This document shows, piece by piece, positions 1 through 11,295 of a stretch of 64,000 bases of DNA; the first letter of the stretch is position 1; each line of letters begins with the position of its first letter. The notes under the pieces are model-generated. The model had not been told where the DNA came from, made no database searches, and was given only the letters and a program-made list of their open reading frames with translations. The DNA lies in assembly GCA_004794655.1 (NCBI GenBank), contig SMMW01000018.1:519001-583000 (forward strand). The letters run 5' to 3'. This DNA comes from Marisa cornuarietis (lineage: Eukaryota; Mollusca; Gastropoda; Architaenioglossa; Ampullariidae). Both the position numbers and the translations under genes were made by a program.

Positions 1-2279
1 TACATTTTGCAGAAAGTGTTAGCACTACACCGCAGGAGACAAGATATTACAGTGGTACAACACATAGCAATGGACAAGAGACAGACAAAGATGCATTGCT
101 AGGAATAATAATGATAAAGAGTTGTGTGCAGTCTGTGGTTAGACGGTTAGAGCACCAGCTTCGACACTCGTGCAGCTCAACATAGTTTTATTTTGGGAAG
201 ATAAGGCAGAGAGGAAAATAGATGAATACCTCCCTTACACAATACATAATAAAAACAGCCAAAAACAAAATTTAAAGTTTCCCCAGAAGCCAGTGCAGTC
301 TCTGCCACCTCAGTCCCAACGAGGACCGAAAGGTCACGGAATTATGCTTACCTGTATATATGTCTTTATACCTTTCTCTTTTATTTATACCTTTAAATTT
401 CCTGTTAAGTTTTTGTGTCAAATTAAAAGAAGTTTCGGCGCAAACTGCTTGAGATAAAAGTGAACTTTATTAAACTCTAGACACCAAGTATCTTTGACCG
501 CAACTCATATAGTCAACATGTTGAGCTGAGGTAGGCGGAAAGCAACGAAACCGTTTGTTTTGGTGGCTGGCGCGCACCTGGGAGCCTCAGCAATACCTGT
601 CTTACCTGTGCTATTAAAAAAAAAATAATGCTTGCATCGAATCGGTGCAGAGTTCAGTGCGCAGAGGTCGTCATTGCGTTCACCTTGTATTACATTCTTG
701 CGAGCGGGTATACAAAAAAAAAGATCGACACCCATATCTCAACAGGTTGCAAAACTACAGAAAGCTGGCGGTAAACACCTTTCCCGCTGACAACCTGTGG
801 GCCACAAAACGAAACCCATCCATTCTGAAAAAAAAGAAGAAACAAAACCCGCACTCGTTCACTCCCCACCCAATCGCCGTATCCCCCACCCAGCCCTCCT
901 CCATCCCGGTGAGCGCGTGATGCAGCCAAGCACAAAATGCGTTTCTAGCATCCGACGTGCACCTCCGTGCAGAGCGTGCTTGGCACGCGCACCTTGCGGG
1001 AGAGATAATGTTTGCACCTATGGTAGACATACTGTTTTGTATTTATCTGACGCAGTGGATTCGGAATGCGCAGTTGACTATAATATCGTTTCTGCCGGCG
1101 ACAGAACTGAGACCTGTGATGTATGGGTTCTCTCTCATCTCCTGTCACATCCCGGATTTGGAAAATCCTCGTGCGCCGTGTGATATCAGCCTTTTGGTAT
1201 CTCCATGAATGTGAAGGAATTTCTTTTATTTGCAGTAATTTTGCTGCAGGGAGAATTGTAATTATGCAGTCATTAGGCTTGCAAAATAGACAATCCCAGT
1301 TAATCCCGACATGCCAGGGAGTCGATTGCTGGCTTCCTAACACCGCCCCATCTCTATGCTGTATGAATCCTTTGAATGCATGCAAAGCTTTCACTGTGAC
1401 TGCACCGCCAGCTGACCATGTTCCCACTAGCATCATCATGACATGTTATATTCTTTGTAAATGATTATTGCTTCTATCTTCTCTTACTGTATACATGGTA
1501 AAAAATTCTTTTCAGCTTCTGTATAAGCTTTCATACAAATTTGCCATACAAAATACTCATTGCTTAGTCTTGAGTTACTTAAATAATCCCTAAAATGTCT
1601 TGAGAATTATTCTCTACCGATTTTTTTTTTTTTGACAAATTTAAATTAGGTGTGTGTGTGGGTGGGGAGGTGCTGCACAAGCAAGAGGAGTTGTATAACA
1701 GTTGTGTTTGCATGTACACCTATACATACCCTCCTGTGCACAGGATTGCAGATCCACAGTCAAATCATTCTCATTAAATAATGCAGACCTTCATCCTCCG
1801 ACATTTGAGGTAAAAAATGTAAGAAAACACACAATCCTTTCTAAATTCTGCACAGATCAGTACTGAAGCCATAAATAAGGAAATATAATTTAATTATCTC
1901 ACTGCATACACAAGTCAGATTTATATATCTTTCTCAACTTTTATCACATTTTTCTTCTTCAACCTTCCATTTAGTTCTGCCACTTGAAGCACATTCTGAT
2001 TCTCACAGCAGTATGAAATACTGATTTACCTATAAAGACTCCTTAGCAAGCATATCACAACTGAAAATCATTTCCATCCCCCATCCCAAGCTCTGCAGTA
2101 TCAGTTTGTACACTTACAAAGCAATCAAACTGTACAGACAATGCCCTTAAACTGAGTTCCAAGTCCTGGAAAATAAGAATTTGTATTCAGTAATTACTTT
2201 GCAACTGTTTCATTCAAATCAATACTGCAATTTACTCCATTCACTTTGCTTCACTGCACTCTTACTCTACAGCAGCACC
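1..2279. other. Intergenic: no supported gene
   Basis: A somewhat CpG-rich part (about 540-1120) carries overlapping open frames on both strands, the longest 164 codons on the minus strand (945-1439), none resembling a known protein. A tRNA-like GTGGTTAGACGGTTAGAGCA at 136-155 may be a SINE trace. A poly-T run lies at 1621-1633. The rest is AT-rich and featureless. Confidence 0.5.
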
Positions 2280-3041
2280 ACACCCATGTTCTTGCTGGGT
2301 TTATTTCTTCCAAACAAGCTTTAATACAGATCTTTCTATCCTTCAGTTTCTTAGTAGCTTCTAGGAATCGGATCTAGGTGAAACCTAACAGTGAATTCTC
2401 TGTGAACAATATTTACAAAGTAAGAATATGCACTGCCCGTCACTCATATCACAGGTAGAGCACACAAATAAAATAATGCAGTCCATCAGCAGAGCGTTTG
2501 GCTACTAGCTGACAATGGTCACTACATTGGTATCTGCACACTGAAAAACTTGTCAACATATGAACAAGTCTTTGCTACAATGATTGCAACAGAATGTAAT
2601 TCTTGGTGATGACCACCGATTACAATGCATCAACTACGATGAAATCATTCAGACATAGGAATGCATCGAAAAGTCTGTGAATGTCTTTGCTTCCTATGGG
2701 TGAGAAAACCAGTAAGGAGTTTTTAACCATAAGCTTGCCTGATGTTTGGTTGCATCAGAAAGTCCTTGCGATCGCCCCAACCTGCTGAAGGATCAACCTT
2801 GTGCAGAATGCGTAGGATTGCTTCTGTCTGGGACTTTCTCAAACTCTGACAACGAAACATGATAATGAATTTCAGCCATCAACCTGCTTGGTGCCTATCC
2901 CGAAACAATCAGCTTGATACCACATGCCTGGTGCAAATGGGTGTAAGCATGGCATGACCTGCATGGTGACATACCCTAATGTTGGTGACAGTAAAGAGGA
3001 TGTGTTGCCCATATGGCCAATAAAAGAACAGTTATCATCAG
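2280..3041 (-). other. Probable 3'UTR of the PPP1R3-like gene
   Basis: AT-rich, non-coding sequence downstream of the stop codon on the minus strand. The first AATAAA signal on that strand is at about 2300-2305 (read as TTTATT on the plus strand), with an ATTAAA variant close by near 2312. Together these suggest cleavage near 2280 and a 3'UTR of roughly 0.75 kb. This is inferred from signals alone; a longer UTR is possible. Confidence 0.4.
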
Positions 3042-4040
3042 TCACCAGTAGGGCACAGATGTATCCGCATGATGCCAGGCTGCATAGTCTGTCAGTGATG
3101 AGGGACCAAACTGTGGCATGTTGTTGTTAAAGTTCAAGATCCCTGAGGCATGATCAAAAGTTTCAAATGCAATGACATAGTTGTTTCCACAATTGTTGTC
3201 CCAAAACTGGCCTTGCTCTGCATTGAAGCATACAGCAAACTGAACTGAACTTGATCTGTCACATGTTGGAGGAACCTCAAATTGAAAGGTGAAGGTGTCG
3301 AAGATATTCGGCAAACCACTCCCATCACTCGGTCCAGGAGAGAACACAGCTGGAACATCAGTGTGGGTCTCCCATCTGTCACATGTAAACCGCACGAACA
3401 CTCTTTTCTCAAAGGAGATATTTTTCACCTTGATCGTGCCAACCACTTCATAGTCTTTCAGAATGACATTCTCTAAGGATACTTTGTTGTTCTCCAGCTT
3501 CTCCCTGAATGCCATGTACTCAGAAGCTGGCTGGGAAAAGGTGAGTTTCAGAGGTGGCTTGCCTGTTGCACCTGCCTGAGCCCCTTGAGTCAGGTGGGCC
3601 AGTACCTCTGGTTTCAATCTTGGAGGCACATCCGATGGCTCTGACAAAAAGCGTACTGTGGCCAGAGCCATCCCACTTTGATCAGCAAATGAAACTCTCT
3701 TCCTGATCCGTCCAGGGGAGGTTGGACTGGATGGAGTAGGTGATGATTCTCCGTCTGAAACAGTTCCCAACTGGCTGTCAGACTTTGCGATGATGGGTTT
3801 GAGTGGACCTTTGCGTCTGCCGATGGAAGAACCATCGTGGAGCGCCTTGTCTACAGGCCCTTTAACCTGCCGGTTCTCATGCAAGGGGACAAGCGGCATC
3901 AAATTCTGCCAGGATGGGGAAAGACCGTAACTGATGAAGTCGAAGCCAGTTGCTGGGGGACTTGCTGACAAAAGGTAGGGTGAGAAGTCGACTGGCATCC
4001 TGGCATGGGGTCTCTCTGATATGGGGGCTACTTCCAACAT
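3042..4040 (-). CDS. Glycogen-targeting regulatory subunit of protein phosphatase 1 (PPP1R3B/C-like)
   Basis: Family role: brings the PP1 catalytic subunit to glycogen, where it dephosphorylates glycogen synthase and phosphorylase and so favours glycogen storage. Seen: 332 residues. A Ser/Pro-rich N-terminal region ends in the PP1-docking RVxF motif (RVSF, residues 115-118, after RIRK). A CBM21 glycogen-binding domain spans about 183-293, with the core VGTIKVKNISFEKRV (200-214) and the substrate-docking motif WDNNCGNNY (280-288). A C-terminal tail ends in PYW. Length and domain order match vertebrate PPP1R3B/C, with a longer N-terminus. The stop is TGA at 3042-3044. The ATG at 4038-4040 lies directly after a pyrimidine-tract acceptor ending in CAG, so the coding exon probably begins at the splice junction. 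Met15 (MPVDF) resembles the vertebrate PPP1R3B start and is an alternative start. Which paralogue it is (B, C, D or an invertebrate ancestor) cannot be settled here. The reading frame shows no breaks. Confidence 0.95.
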   Translation of the reverse strand: MLEVAPISERPHARMPVDFSPYLLSASPPATGFDFISYGLSPSWQNLMPLVPLHENRQVKGPVDKALHDGSSIGRRKGPLKPIIAKSDSQLGTVSDGESSPTPSSPTSPGRIRKRVSFADQSGMALATVRFLSEPSDVPPRLKPEVLAHLTQGAQAGATGKPPLKLTFSQPASEYMAFREKLENNKVSLENVILKDYEVVGTIKVKNISFEKRVFVRFTCDRWETHTDVPAVFSPGPSDGSGLPNIFDTFTFQFEVPPTCDRSSSVQFAVCFNAEQGQFWDNNCGNNYVIAFETFDHASGILNFNNNMPQFGPSSLTDYAAWHHADTSVPYW

Positions 4041-6070
4041 CTGAAAGTCTGCAACATCATAAAAAAAGTCTACTGATAAGCATGAATATGCACATAAACA
4101 TGAAACATTAAACTCCTTTTTTTAAAGAAAAGCAGTTCAATTGTAAATTCATCATCCACACATCTTATTTTCAGATTCAATTGTTTGTAATTAACAACAG
4201 TGAATCTTCATACAAACAGAAAGCCCTTCAAGTATTTCAATGAAATGCTCCCCCCCCTCAAACACTTAGATGGATTAAGTAGATATGCAAAAAACATATC
4301 AGCGCCATTGAAATGTGGTCTTTCCTAAAGACCAGGATCAGTAACCTTATAGCCTTTCATCTGTAATTTTGTGTGATCTGAGTGACTTGCGCTATATGTG
4401 ATTCTTGTGACTAACATCACTAGGCACAGTTTCTGCAGTGCGAGCACTCTCACATAGTGAGTCTGATGTTGCACTCAAGAAACTTGAGCTATATGTTCTA
4501 TACATTTATATACACAAATAACATCTTTCTTGTAACCACCTTCATAATATCAGACCTGCATAAAATATGTTTGCATGCATTTATGTTAAGCCAATATGCA
4601 CACCCCTGGGAATGACGATAAGACTGATAATGTGATACTGCTAGTAAAAATTACTATGCAGAACTAAATTGTTTCCACTAAAAAGAAACCAGCAGATTTT
4701 TTGTTTTTTGTTATTTGGTTATGACAATTCTCTAAGTATTTAAAAGTTCTGGCTATGTATTCCCACATGAGATAAGCAGATTATATTATCCTGTGCCCCT
4801 TCCATTTCCCTTTTATGCTAGCTTTTTTGTAAGTTTGTTAAAAAAATGTGGTGTCCTTTAATAAAATCTGCAGACCAGTGACGTAAGAACCAGAGGCCAA
4901 AGGGGGGTAGTTTCCCCCATCAAAAATGATACTGAAGGGGCAAGAATGTGAACGTTCACTGTCAGCATGGAGTTTGCCACCTCACCCCCTCCAAAGCAGA
5001 GCATCTTCCTACACCACTGCAGACAAGTGTGGTGGGGGGAATGAGCAAACTAGATATCACCAATCATAACTTTACATCCATATTATGGCACATAAAATGT
5101 GAATGTAATAAAACTGGACTTGGGTGGGTGGAAGTACATAAAAAATATCAGACCCAGGTCTAAGATTAAACATTTGAACTCATGTGGTCATTGCCTGTGA
5201 TGTCAATTTAATAACTATGAGCCAAGTTTTAGTTTACCTTCCTAAACTGCTGGCAGAAGGAGGGATTAATAACTGAGTCAACAAAGCGCACTTCTCAGTA
5301 TGGAGGAGAGCTCTATGCGCTGTACAAGACAGACTACAAAGGAACCGACAGTCACACATAAGAAACACAAGCGTCATCAAAATGATGATACCATGGCAAG
5401 CTTCCCCTTTCACAACATCTAATTAACTTGGTTCTGTTTCGGGACCTAGCCTACATTTAAGCGCTACCCCAACTTTGTGTTCAAATCACAGGAGGTGAAA
5501 CCGCCAATAAAAACTGGCTGGTTATTTTATGCCTGCTGTGTCAGCACTCAAACATTCGTTCGTCCTTGACTCAGAAGGCGCTATGAGCCGAGGAACACTT
5601 CACAAAAAATAACTACGTCCTGATCACACGATACACTGCTGATCGTGCCAGTCGATACCTAATGACACACACATACACACACCGCGTTGTTACACCAGTA
5701 CAAGACATCGCCTGCCATCGTCGGAATAATGAGACGACTGACGATATAACAAGACTGAAATATGAGTACCCGAGCCGGTTTGTTCTTCCACCTGATGCAG
5801 ATCGGAAGTTACGTCTGCTTCAATGAGGACGTCTGCTTACAAGTCTCATCAAAAAAACACATGCATGGCCCCATACAACGACAATCGTTCTCTGTAGATC
5901 ATTCACAAGGAACGAGGAACTTTGTTGCTAATAATCTCGCTGGTAATTTTTTTTTTTTTTTTTTTTTTTTGCTTTTTGAACTCGGAGCGCCAATGCAGCT
6001 AACTGTAATCAGCAGCAGACGGCTATAGCGAAACAGACCTAAAACATCAGCTGTGTCAGATTCTACTTAC
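4041..6070 (-). other. Probable 5'UTR intron of the PPP1R3-like gene
   Basis: On the minus strand a strong donor (GTAAGT, plus-strand ACTTAC at 6065-6070) and an acceptor (TTGCAGACTTTCAG, ending at 4041) bracket this 2.03-kb stretch. The acceptor abuts the ATG. The interval is AT-rich, has no convincing coding sequence, and contains a MITE (4876-5019) and a 24-base T run (5947-5970). The donor/acceptor pairing is inferred; no transcript evidence was available. Confidence 0.4.
4876..5019 (+). mobile_element. MITE family M1, copy 1
   Basis: A 144-bp non-coding element with terminal inverted repeats of the CAGTGGCGTAGGA type (here CAGTGACGTAAGA at the left and TCCTACACCACTG at the right). An exact 5-bp target duplication CAGAC lies on each side (4871-4875 and 5020-5024). 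It lies inside the PPP1R3 intron and shares its whole length with copies at 8112, 16457 and 47066. The CAGNG ends are hAT-like; a 5-bp duplication points to an hAT5-type element. Confidence 0.8.
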
Positions 6071-6300
6071 TTTATGTGTTTCCAGGCAGTACACAAGAAA
6101 ACTGTGTAAAGTCCTCTTTACACTGTAACTGAACAGGAGCCCCGAAACGGTTCCAGCTTCCCCAGAGCACAAGCGTAGCGAACTGCACACTCAGTCCTCC
6201 GCTGGCCGAGGTGTATACACGCGCAATCAATGATCTCAAGGTCGTGTACGTCATAGCCACTGCACGGTGCACGTGACGGCGCGACGCCAGCCAATCACAG
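6071..6300 (-). other. Candidate non-coding first exon of the PPP1R3-like gene
   Basis: The minus-strand sequence just upstream of the GTAAGT donor at 6070 is CpG-rich compared with its surroundings. It carries an in-frame stop (TAA) four bases before the donor, so spliced mRNA would start translation at the ATG in the next exon, in the context AAAATGT. The upstream end is unknown; 6300 is a guess based on promoter motifs. It could also belong to an unrelated transcript. Confidence 0.3.
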
Positions 6301-6400
6301 TGCACTTAACAAAAGGCTCGACCAATGAGAACCAAGGTCGCCATGTGGCGAGGGGAGACGGCCGCGCATGACGTCGGGAGGAAAACACTGTGCGGAGGGT
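6240..6400 (-). promoter_or_regulatory. Candidate promoter of the PPP1R3-like gene
   Basis: A short CpG-rich stretch contains two CCAAT boxes (6291-6295 and 6322-6326 on the plus strand), an E-box CACGTG (6270-6275), a CREB half-site CGTCA (6249-6253) and a near-perfect CRE TGACGTCG (6369-6376). No TATA box is evident, as in many CpG promoters. The motifs are read directly; the promoter role and any cAMP or E-box control of this glycogen gene are inference. Confidence 0.35.
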
Positions 6401-6540
6401 TTGCTTTCACGAGGCGACGACTATGGTGCAGTGTGTGTGTGTGTGGAGACAGCGACCACACGCTTGTAAAGAAGGTCGCACGAGGCACAGTGTGATGACT
6501 GCATGTCGCGGGGGAAAAAAATAAAGACACAAGCAGGCTT

Positions 6541-7095
6541 CAGCTCCGGCGTTGACAGGAACATGACAACTCGGCATTCTCATTCAGCCGTTAGAGACGT
6601 GTTACTTAAGAAATCTGTTTTATGATCCCACATAGCAGACTTACAAAATCTTCACGAGAACGAAGACACTGCAATGATAACGTATACTGTCTATAAAACG
6701 AATATCGCAGAAGTATCACCAATGAAAGTAGCTTTTAAAAAATCCGTTAACCACACACACACACAGGGAGAAAATTCTTATCTGTAGGAAGGACTAGGCC
6801 ATTAGCCTATATCTGTAGTTCCTAATTATATTACATTTTATTCAGACATAAATATTTATTCAAACATTTATACTGCCAGCGTCCGTATAATAAAAGTCGT
6901 GTTTCGAGAACACACGAAGCACGCAGCGAGTAAATTTTTTTTCGTCCCTGGAGGATGCCGTGCGCAACAGGACGAGTAATAAGGAAGAGAATTGCTAAGA
7001 CTTCCACTGTGCGTGCACACATTTTCGTGCTCTTTCTATTTTTCTGCTTTGGAAATGCGAATTCGGCTCCTTCTGAGACTTAGTGGTGTCTGGCC
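6541..7095. other. Intergenic, no gene seen
   Basis: Only a short CA run near 6753-6766 and small A/T tracts. The minus-strand open frame here has no recognisable features. Confidence 0.5.
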
Positions 7096-7109
7096 TCTAG
7101 GTTACTTTG

Positions 7110-7347
7110 TTTGTTTTGTTTGTTTGTTTATTTAGTTGGAAAGTGCTTCCACCTTGCGGTGATTTCGCACTATGGGGGGGGGGAAGGGAGGGGGAGGAAA
7201 CCGGAGTACCCGGAGAAAACCCCCGCCGCCCAGCCCTGCGAACAGGTGTCACATACAGAGAGTGTCCCGAGACGAGATCTGAACCCTTAGCCGCTCACTG
7301 CAGTGGTGACAAGCGAGTGTTTTAACCACTACACTACCGGGGGCCCT
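7110..7347 (-). mobile_element. SINE family S1, full-length copy
   Basis: A tRNA-derived SINE on the minus strand. The head near 7347 reads CCGGTAGTGTAGTGGTTAAA (A box), then GGTTCAGATCTCG (B box) at tRNA spacing. The body carries CCGGGTACTCCGGTTTCC and GTGCGAAATCACCGC, and the 3' tail is an (AAAC)n-like run at 7110-7130. A 14-bp target duplication TCTAGGTTACTTTG flanks it (7096-7109 and 7348-7361). It would be transcribed by RNA polymerase III and moved by a LINE in trans. Confidence 0.8.
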
Positions 7348-7361
7348 TCTAGGTTACTTTG

Positions 7362-8106
7362 GTTGGATTATTGTTTTTATACCCCGTGGGGGACCTGGCC
7401 GACATTTCACTATGAGCGCTGGATTTCATTTGCCACTTCAGTCCGGGATTAGTCTTCAGTGAAATGGGACGGCCGGCAATTAGGGGGTAGGGGCATCAAG
7501 GGTAGGTGGGTGGTGGGAGGAAACTGTCGTCCCTCTATAAAGGGGCGCGTTCAAGCAAGACGGTGACCGCTAAGGGCAACACATACACGCCCCGTAACGA
7601 CTGTTAACGGGCGCCTGGTCGTCCAGACAATAATCTCACGACTTTGACTGGAGGTCTTCCCTCGCTGTCATTTTGCACCATTGGCCCTACTGGCCGTCTT
7701 CGCTGGTAGTAGGCGGGGCTGGTTTGTGCTCCCAGTCAAGGCAGTAGGGGGCGGACTCCTTGACGTCGGGTCAACCCCTGCTGGCCCGAGACCTTTTCAT
7801 CCAGCGCCGCTGTTTGCCCATGCGTCCCCGCACGTTCCCCCCCAAACAGGGCAGCTGGGGACCGTGAGAGGCCAACTGGCCTCCGAGTAAACTGAGCGAT
7901 TATCTGAAGCCTGCCTCTCGTGCATCGTATCACAAATGAAATCACCCACTTCAGTAACCCCAATGGGTAATTTAAACTTAGGAAGTGTTCTCAGTTACGA
8001 AAAAAACAAAAGAAATACAATTGTTACTAGTAAGGCAAGTGGTGTATCATAGCAAAACACTAAAACATGCGATCTTATTTCTAAAACCATTTGTCAAGCA
8101 CACCTG
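7362..8106. other. GC-rich intergenic stretch
   Basis: 7380-7880 is unusually G+C-rich with many short open frames on both strands and no recognisable protein. It may be repeat-derived. Confidence 0.4.
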
Positions 8107-8111
8107 CAACA

Positions 8112-8248
8112 CAGTGGCGCACGAACCAGGGGTCAAGGGGGGGCAGCCGCCTCCTCAGAAAAGATAATGAAGAGACAGGAATGTTCACTGTACGCATGGC
8201 GTACGGCCCCCATCCACCCCCAAAGCCAAGCATCATCCTACGCTACTG
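8112..8248 (+). mobile_element. MITE family M1, copy 2
   Basis: A 137-bp copy of the same element, running from CAGTGGCGCACGAACC to CCTACGCTACTG, flanked by the exact 5-bp duplication CAACA (8107-8111 and 8249-8253). It has a G-rich run near the left end and a C-rich segment near the right end, as in the other copies. It encodes nothing and must be mobilised in trans. Confidence 0.8.
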
Positions 8249-8479
8249 CAACATCATACGGTCATCTTGAACGGTCGAGTGTCTGCCCAGAGACCTCGTT
8301 GGACCCCGAATGACATGGTTAAATATTAGCCTCGATTGTTTCTTTGCGTGTTCTGTCGGACGTGTAAAAGACAGTCCCCTCATCTTTTGGTTGTTCAGGA
8401 GTGAAGCGTTAGAGACCAGGTTGTTCATTTTTCTCTGGGCCAACCATTTTTTCTTTCTTTCTTTTTTTTTTTTTTGGTA

Positions 8480-8685
8480 TAGACTATAGAGGGTGGGTAT
8501 CTCCTCTCCCTCGCTGCCCTACCTTCTAAGGAAGCAGGTACTTATTCAACTGCTGAGTCTACTTGTGAGGGAGGGAGAGCGGTGTTCACAAAAAGGATCA
8601 AACAATCTAATGTGCACAACTCCGGGATGGAGACCGATTTCCTCACCACTGGGTTATCCGTTCCTCCGGAATTAGATTATACTAA
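8480..8685 (-). mobile_element. SINE family S2, copy
   Basis: On the minus strand: an A-box-like GGATAACCCAGTGGTGAGG near 8665, and the conserved body AATAAGTACCTGC, GAAGGTAGGGCAGCGAGGGA and GAGGAGATACCCACCCTC. The body block (GTACCTG...GGTAAGGCAGCGAGGG...GGAGATGGGCACC) defines this family in the window. Confidence 0.6.
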
Positions 8686-8689
8686 TTTG

Positions 8690-9326
8690 AGCCCCCCCCC
8701 CCTACCTTACAGAAGTTACAAGAGAGGTTCGGTGACCCAGAGGTTCCGTGATGACCCCAGCGGCCCAGCCTTAAAACAGGACCTTGCAGCACATGAAACA
8801 ATTTCAAGCAACGCATTTAGCATTTTTGAAACTAAAGCGTGTAGAATCCAGTTAACCGTTTCTGCGAGCAGCACTGGCTGATGTGCAGGCAGGTAGCTAT
8901 CTACGCAAGAACTGACTGAAGGTAACCGCATCGTGATAGCCAAGGTGGTAAACACGGCATCTTTAGAGGAACAGAGGAGGTTGTTGAGAGAGATAAGCCT
9001 GCGCTTTGGGAGAGTCTGTCATGGAGATGATATTGTGTTTGTATGAGGACGGGGAAGGATGGGGGCTGAAGGTCACATCTGCCGACCAGACTATAAAATA
9101 TCCTAAACAGACTATAAACAGACTATAGCGACTGGGTCGCTAGATCAGAGTGGAATTTATCTGGTACCCTTGTCAACATTGTCGCTGACTTTACATTTCA
9201 GCTGACGGTCCGTCTGCTCCATGGGAGATCAACAGACAGTTGCTGACAGTTGTCATTCAATCGAAGCGAAAGTAAGGATAGCCACGAAGGCAGCTAATAA
9301 AGAAATAAATAATAACTGAAGGAAGG
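8690..9326. other. Intergenic, nothing recognised
   Basis: Contains a partial tandem of CAGACTATAAA units near 9088-9126 and no coding signal. Confidence 0.5.
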
Positions 9327-9445
9327 GGGTAATTGGTGTTTTACGCCGAGCCAGCAACAAAGGCTATATCACTGCGAGGCAGCCGCCAGTCCTGTAAACA
9401 GATGCCACATGCAGAGAAAGAACAGGCGTTTTCACCTGTAAATCC
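9327..9445 (-). mobile_element. SINE family S1b fragment
   Basis: Plus-strand GGGGTAATTGGTGTTTTACG, CCGAGCCAGCAAC and GATGCCACATGCAGAGAAAG are the complement of the S1b tail and central body seen at 44030. The tRNA head is missing or unrecognisable. Confidence 0.45.
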
Positions 9446-10954
9446 CTACAGCCGGTCCAGCAACAACCCACAAATAAAACGATGCGTGAGTCAACCCCAA
9501 GAGTATATTGCGTGTCTACAGCTTGTGTCGTATATTTCCATTTCCGAGACAACCTCTTTCCCTTTGTTGACAGACTTATCGGCGCGCTGTACACACCAAA
9601 AAAAAAACATAGATGAAGCTGCAACTTAATGAGTACTTCCAAAACAGTTTCTCCACTACAGTTGCTAACACTATCACTAGCCACGATGGAAATGGTCGTG
9701 GTGATGGGAATGTGAATATTGCATACACACAGCGTCAGTTATTAGAAATTTCACGAATAATACTCTCAAAGATGGCGTGCTCGGACCGTCTGCAATGCCC
9801 CTCTTCAGTGCAACAACGCGAAAGTTAGGGGTTACATGGCAGAGGTCCAAGGCCGGATGGAAGACGTAGGTCGGATGGGGGAAGGGGTCAAGAGCAGTCT
9901 TAGCAAGGATGTCTAACATCTGTCTCGCGACCTGCGTTTCATCAGTCGATACTTCAGTGTATACCGCCACGAGCAGGCGACCAGCACAGCTTGAAGCCGT
10001 GAGTCACAGAAGCGAGAACTCAAGCAACCTCACCACGTAAATAAAATGATGGTCGGTGCTCACGATCTTTCTGGTCAGGTGATGTCCTGAGAGGTGTCGG
10101 GATTATGGAGCCAGGGTGGAGTGGCAGAAAACACTAACATTGTCACGTGCATCTAACGTGTTTTCATTCCTATAATAGCATCGCACATCTACAATAATAT
10201 TTGGGAAAACAACCTGTCTGCCTGCCCGCTCCTCTCTCATGTGTGTGCGCGCGCGTTCACTCGTGAGAGAGAGAGAGTGTATTTTATGTGTAGGAGTAAA
10301 GGGAGGGGGTGTCCCCTTTTTGCTCTGTTCAGTCTCATTTTAACAGCGTCCTTGACTGTAAAAGCATGAACATAAAATGTTATGTAAAGAACCCCTCCAT
10401 TTCATTGCCATTAAATAAACTCGATAAGATATTAAATTTTTAGTGCAGAAACTGCGATAAGGCAAAGTTTATGGACAAGGCTACCGAAAAATTATGGAGA
10501 TTTCATGAGACATATCATCAACATATTAAAAATTGGCAAAGTGTGACACATTGTTCATATCATAAATGTTTATTTATTTATGTATCTACCTATTCGTTTT
10601 CACCTAATGAAGATGCTTAGCTTTGAAACCATTCAGCACTTATGGTTGCATCTTGTTCGCAAGTTCATGGGGGGGGGAGTTAAGGTCCGGAAAGGTGAAG
10701 AACATAAAGCACTGTGCAGATGTGAAAATAGCGAACTATGCAAAATCGGACAGACAAGATCGAAACCAGTTCGAAAAGGGCTTAACTTCAACAACAGACA
10801 GAATAGGGTAGACGCACAGCGGCCAGAGTTAGAGCTGATGCCGTCACTAACCTGCATCGTCTATTGTCACCAAGTTCCACAATTGAAACTCTCGAAAAAA
10901 TGAATTATTCACCTTCCGTCTCTAGTTATTTTGCAGGTTTTCTGCAGATCTGCC
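9446..10954. other. Intergenic, nothing recognised
   Basis: Short open frames only. A (GA)n tract lies at about 10266-10278. No repeat family was identified. Confidence 0.5.
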
Positions 10955-11110
10955 CCACCTCGCTGCCTTGCCTCCCCCCCCCCCATAAACGGAGTCAAAT
11001 ACCTCACTAGACAAATAGGTCCAAAGTAGAAAGTGCGCTGCCCAAGACGGGAATCGAACCTCAAGCGTTTGGTATCGGTGGCCTAATCACTTGGCTAATC
11101 CTCCTCGACA
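10955..11110 (-). mobile_element. SINE family S2, copy with intact B box
   Basis: The minus strand reads GGATTAGCCAAGTGATTAGG (A box) and GAGGTTCGATTCCCGTC (perfect B box) from about 11105 to 11045. A shortened body with ATTTGACTCCG and a GAGGCAAGGCAGCGAGGTGG block follows. It looks like a tRNA but does not close an acceptor stem, so it is a SINE, not a tRNA gene. Confidence 0.6.
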
Positions 11111-11252
11111 GCTTGCTGTGACGGAACACGCCACCACTGCACGGTGTGTACAGCAACCAACCGAGTTTTCTAATGTTAGTGCACGAAGTGGGTCTAGACA
11201 AGGAAGTGAATAAAGGAGACGCACGCATGCGCATAAACACCAGTCACCCATA

Positions 11253-11253
11253 A

Positions 11254-11293
<40 letters not shown>

Positions 11294-11295
11294 AA
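11253..11295 (+). repeat. (AAAG)n microsatellite
   Basis: About ten tandem AAAG units on the plus strand. Confidence 0.95.

Noticed and set aside
945..1439. Open frame of 164 codons on the minus strand
   Set aside because: No recognisable domain or motif. It overlaps open frames of 128 and 113 codons on the other strand in the same region, which suggests a stop-poor stretch rather than a gene.
7107..7325. Open frame containing RRPALRTGVTYRE
   Set aside because: It lies entirely inside SINE S1; the peptide is a by-product.
11035..11110. tRNA gene suggested by perfect B box and A box
   Set aside because: No acceptor stem closes and the sequence continues into the S2 SINE body, so it is a SINE head.
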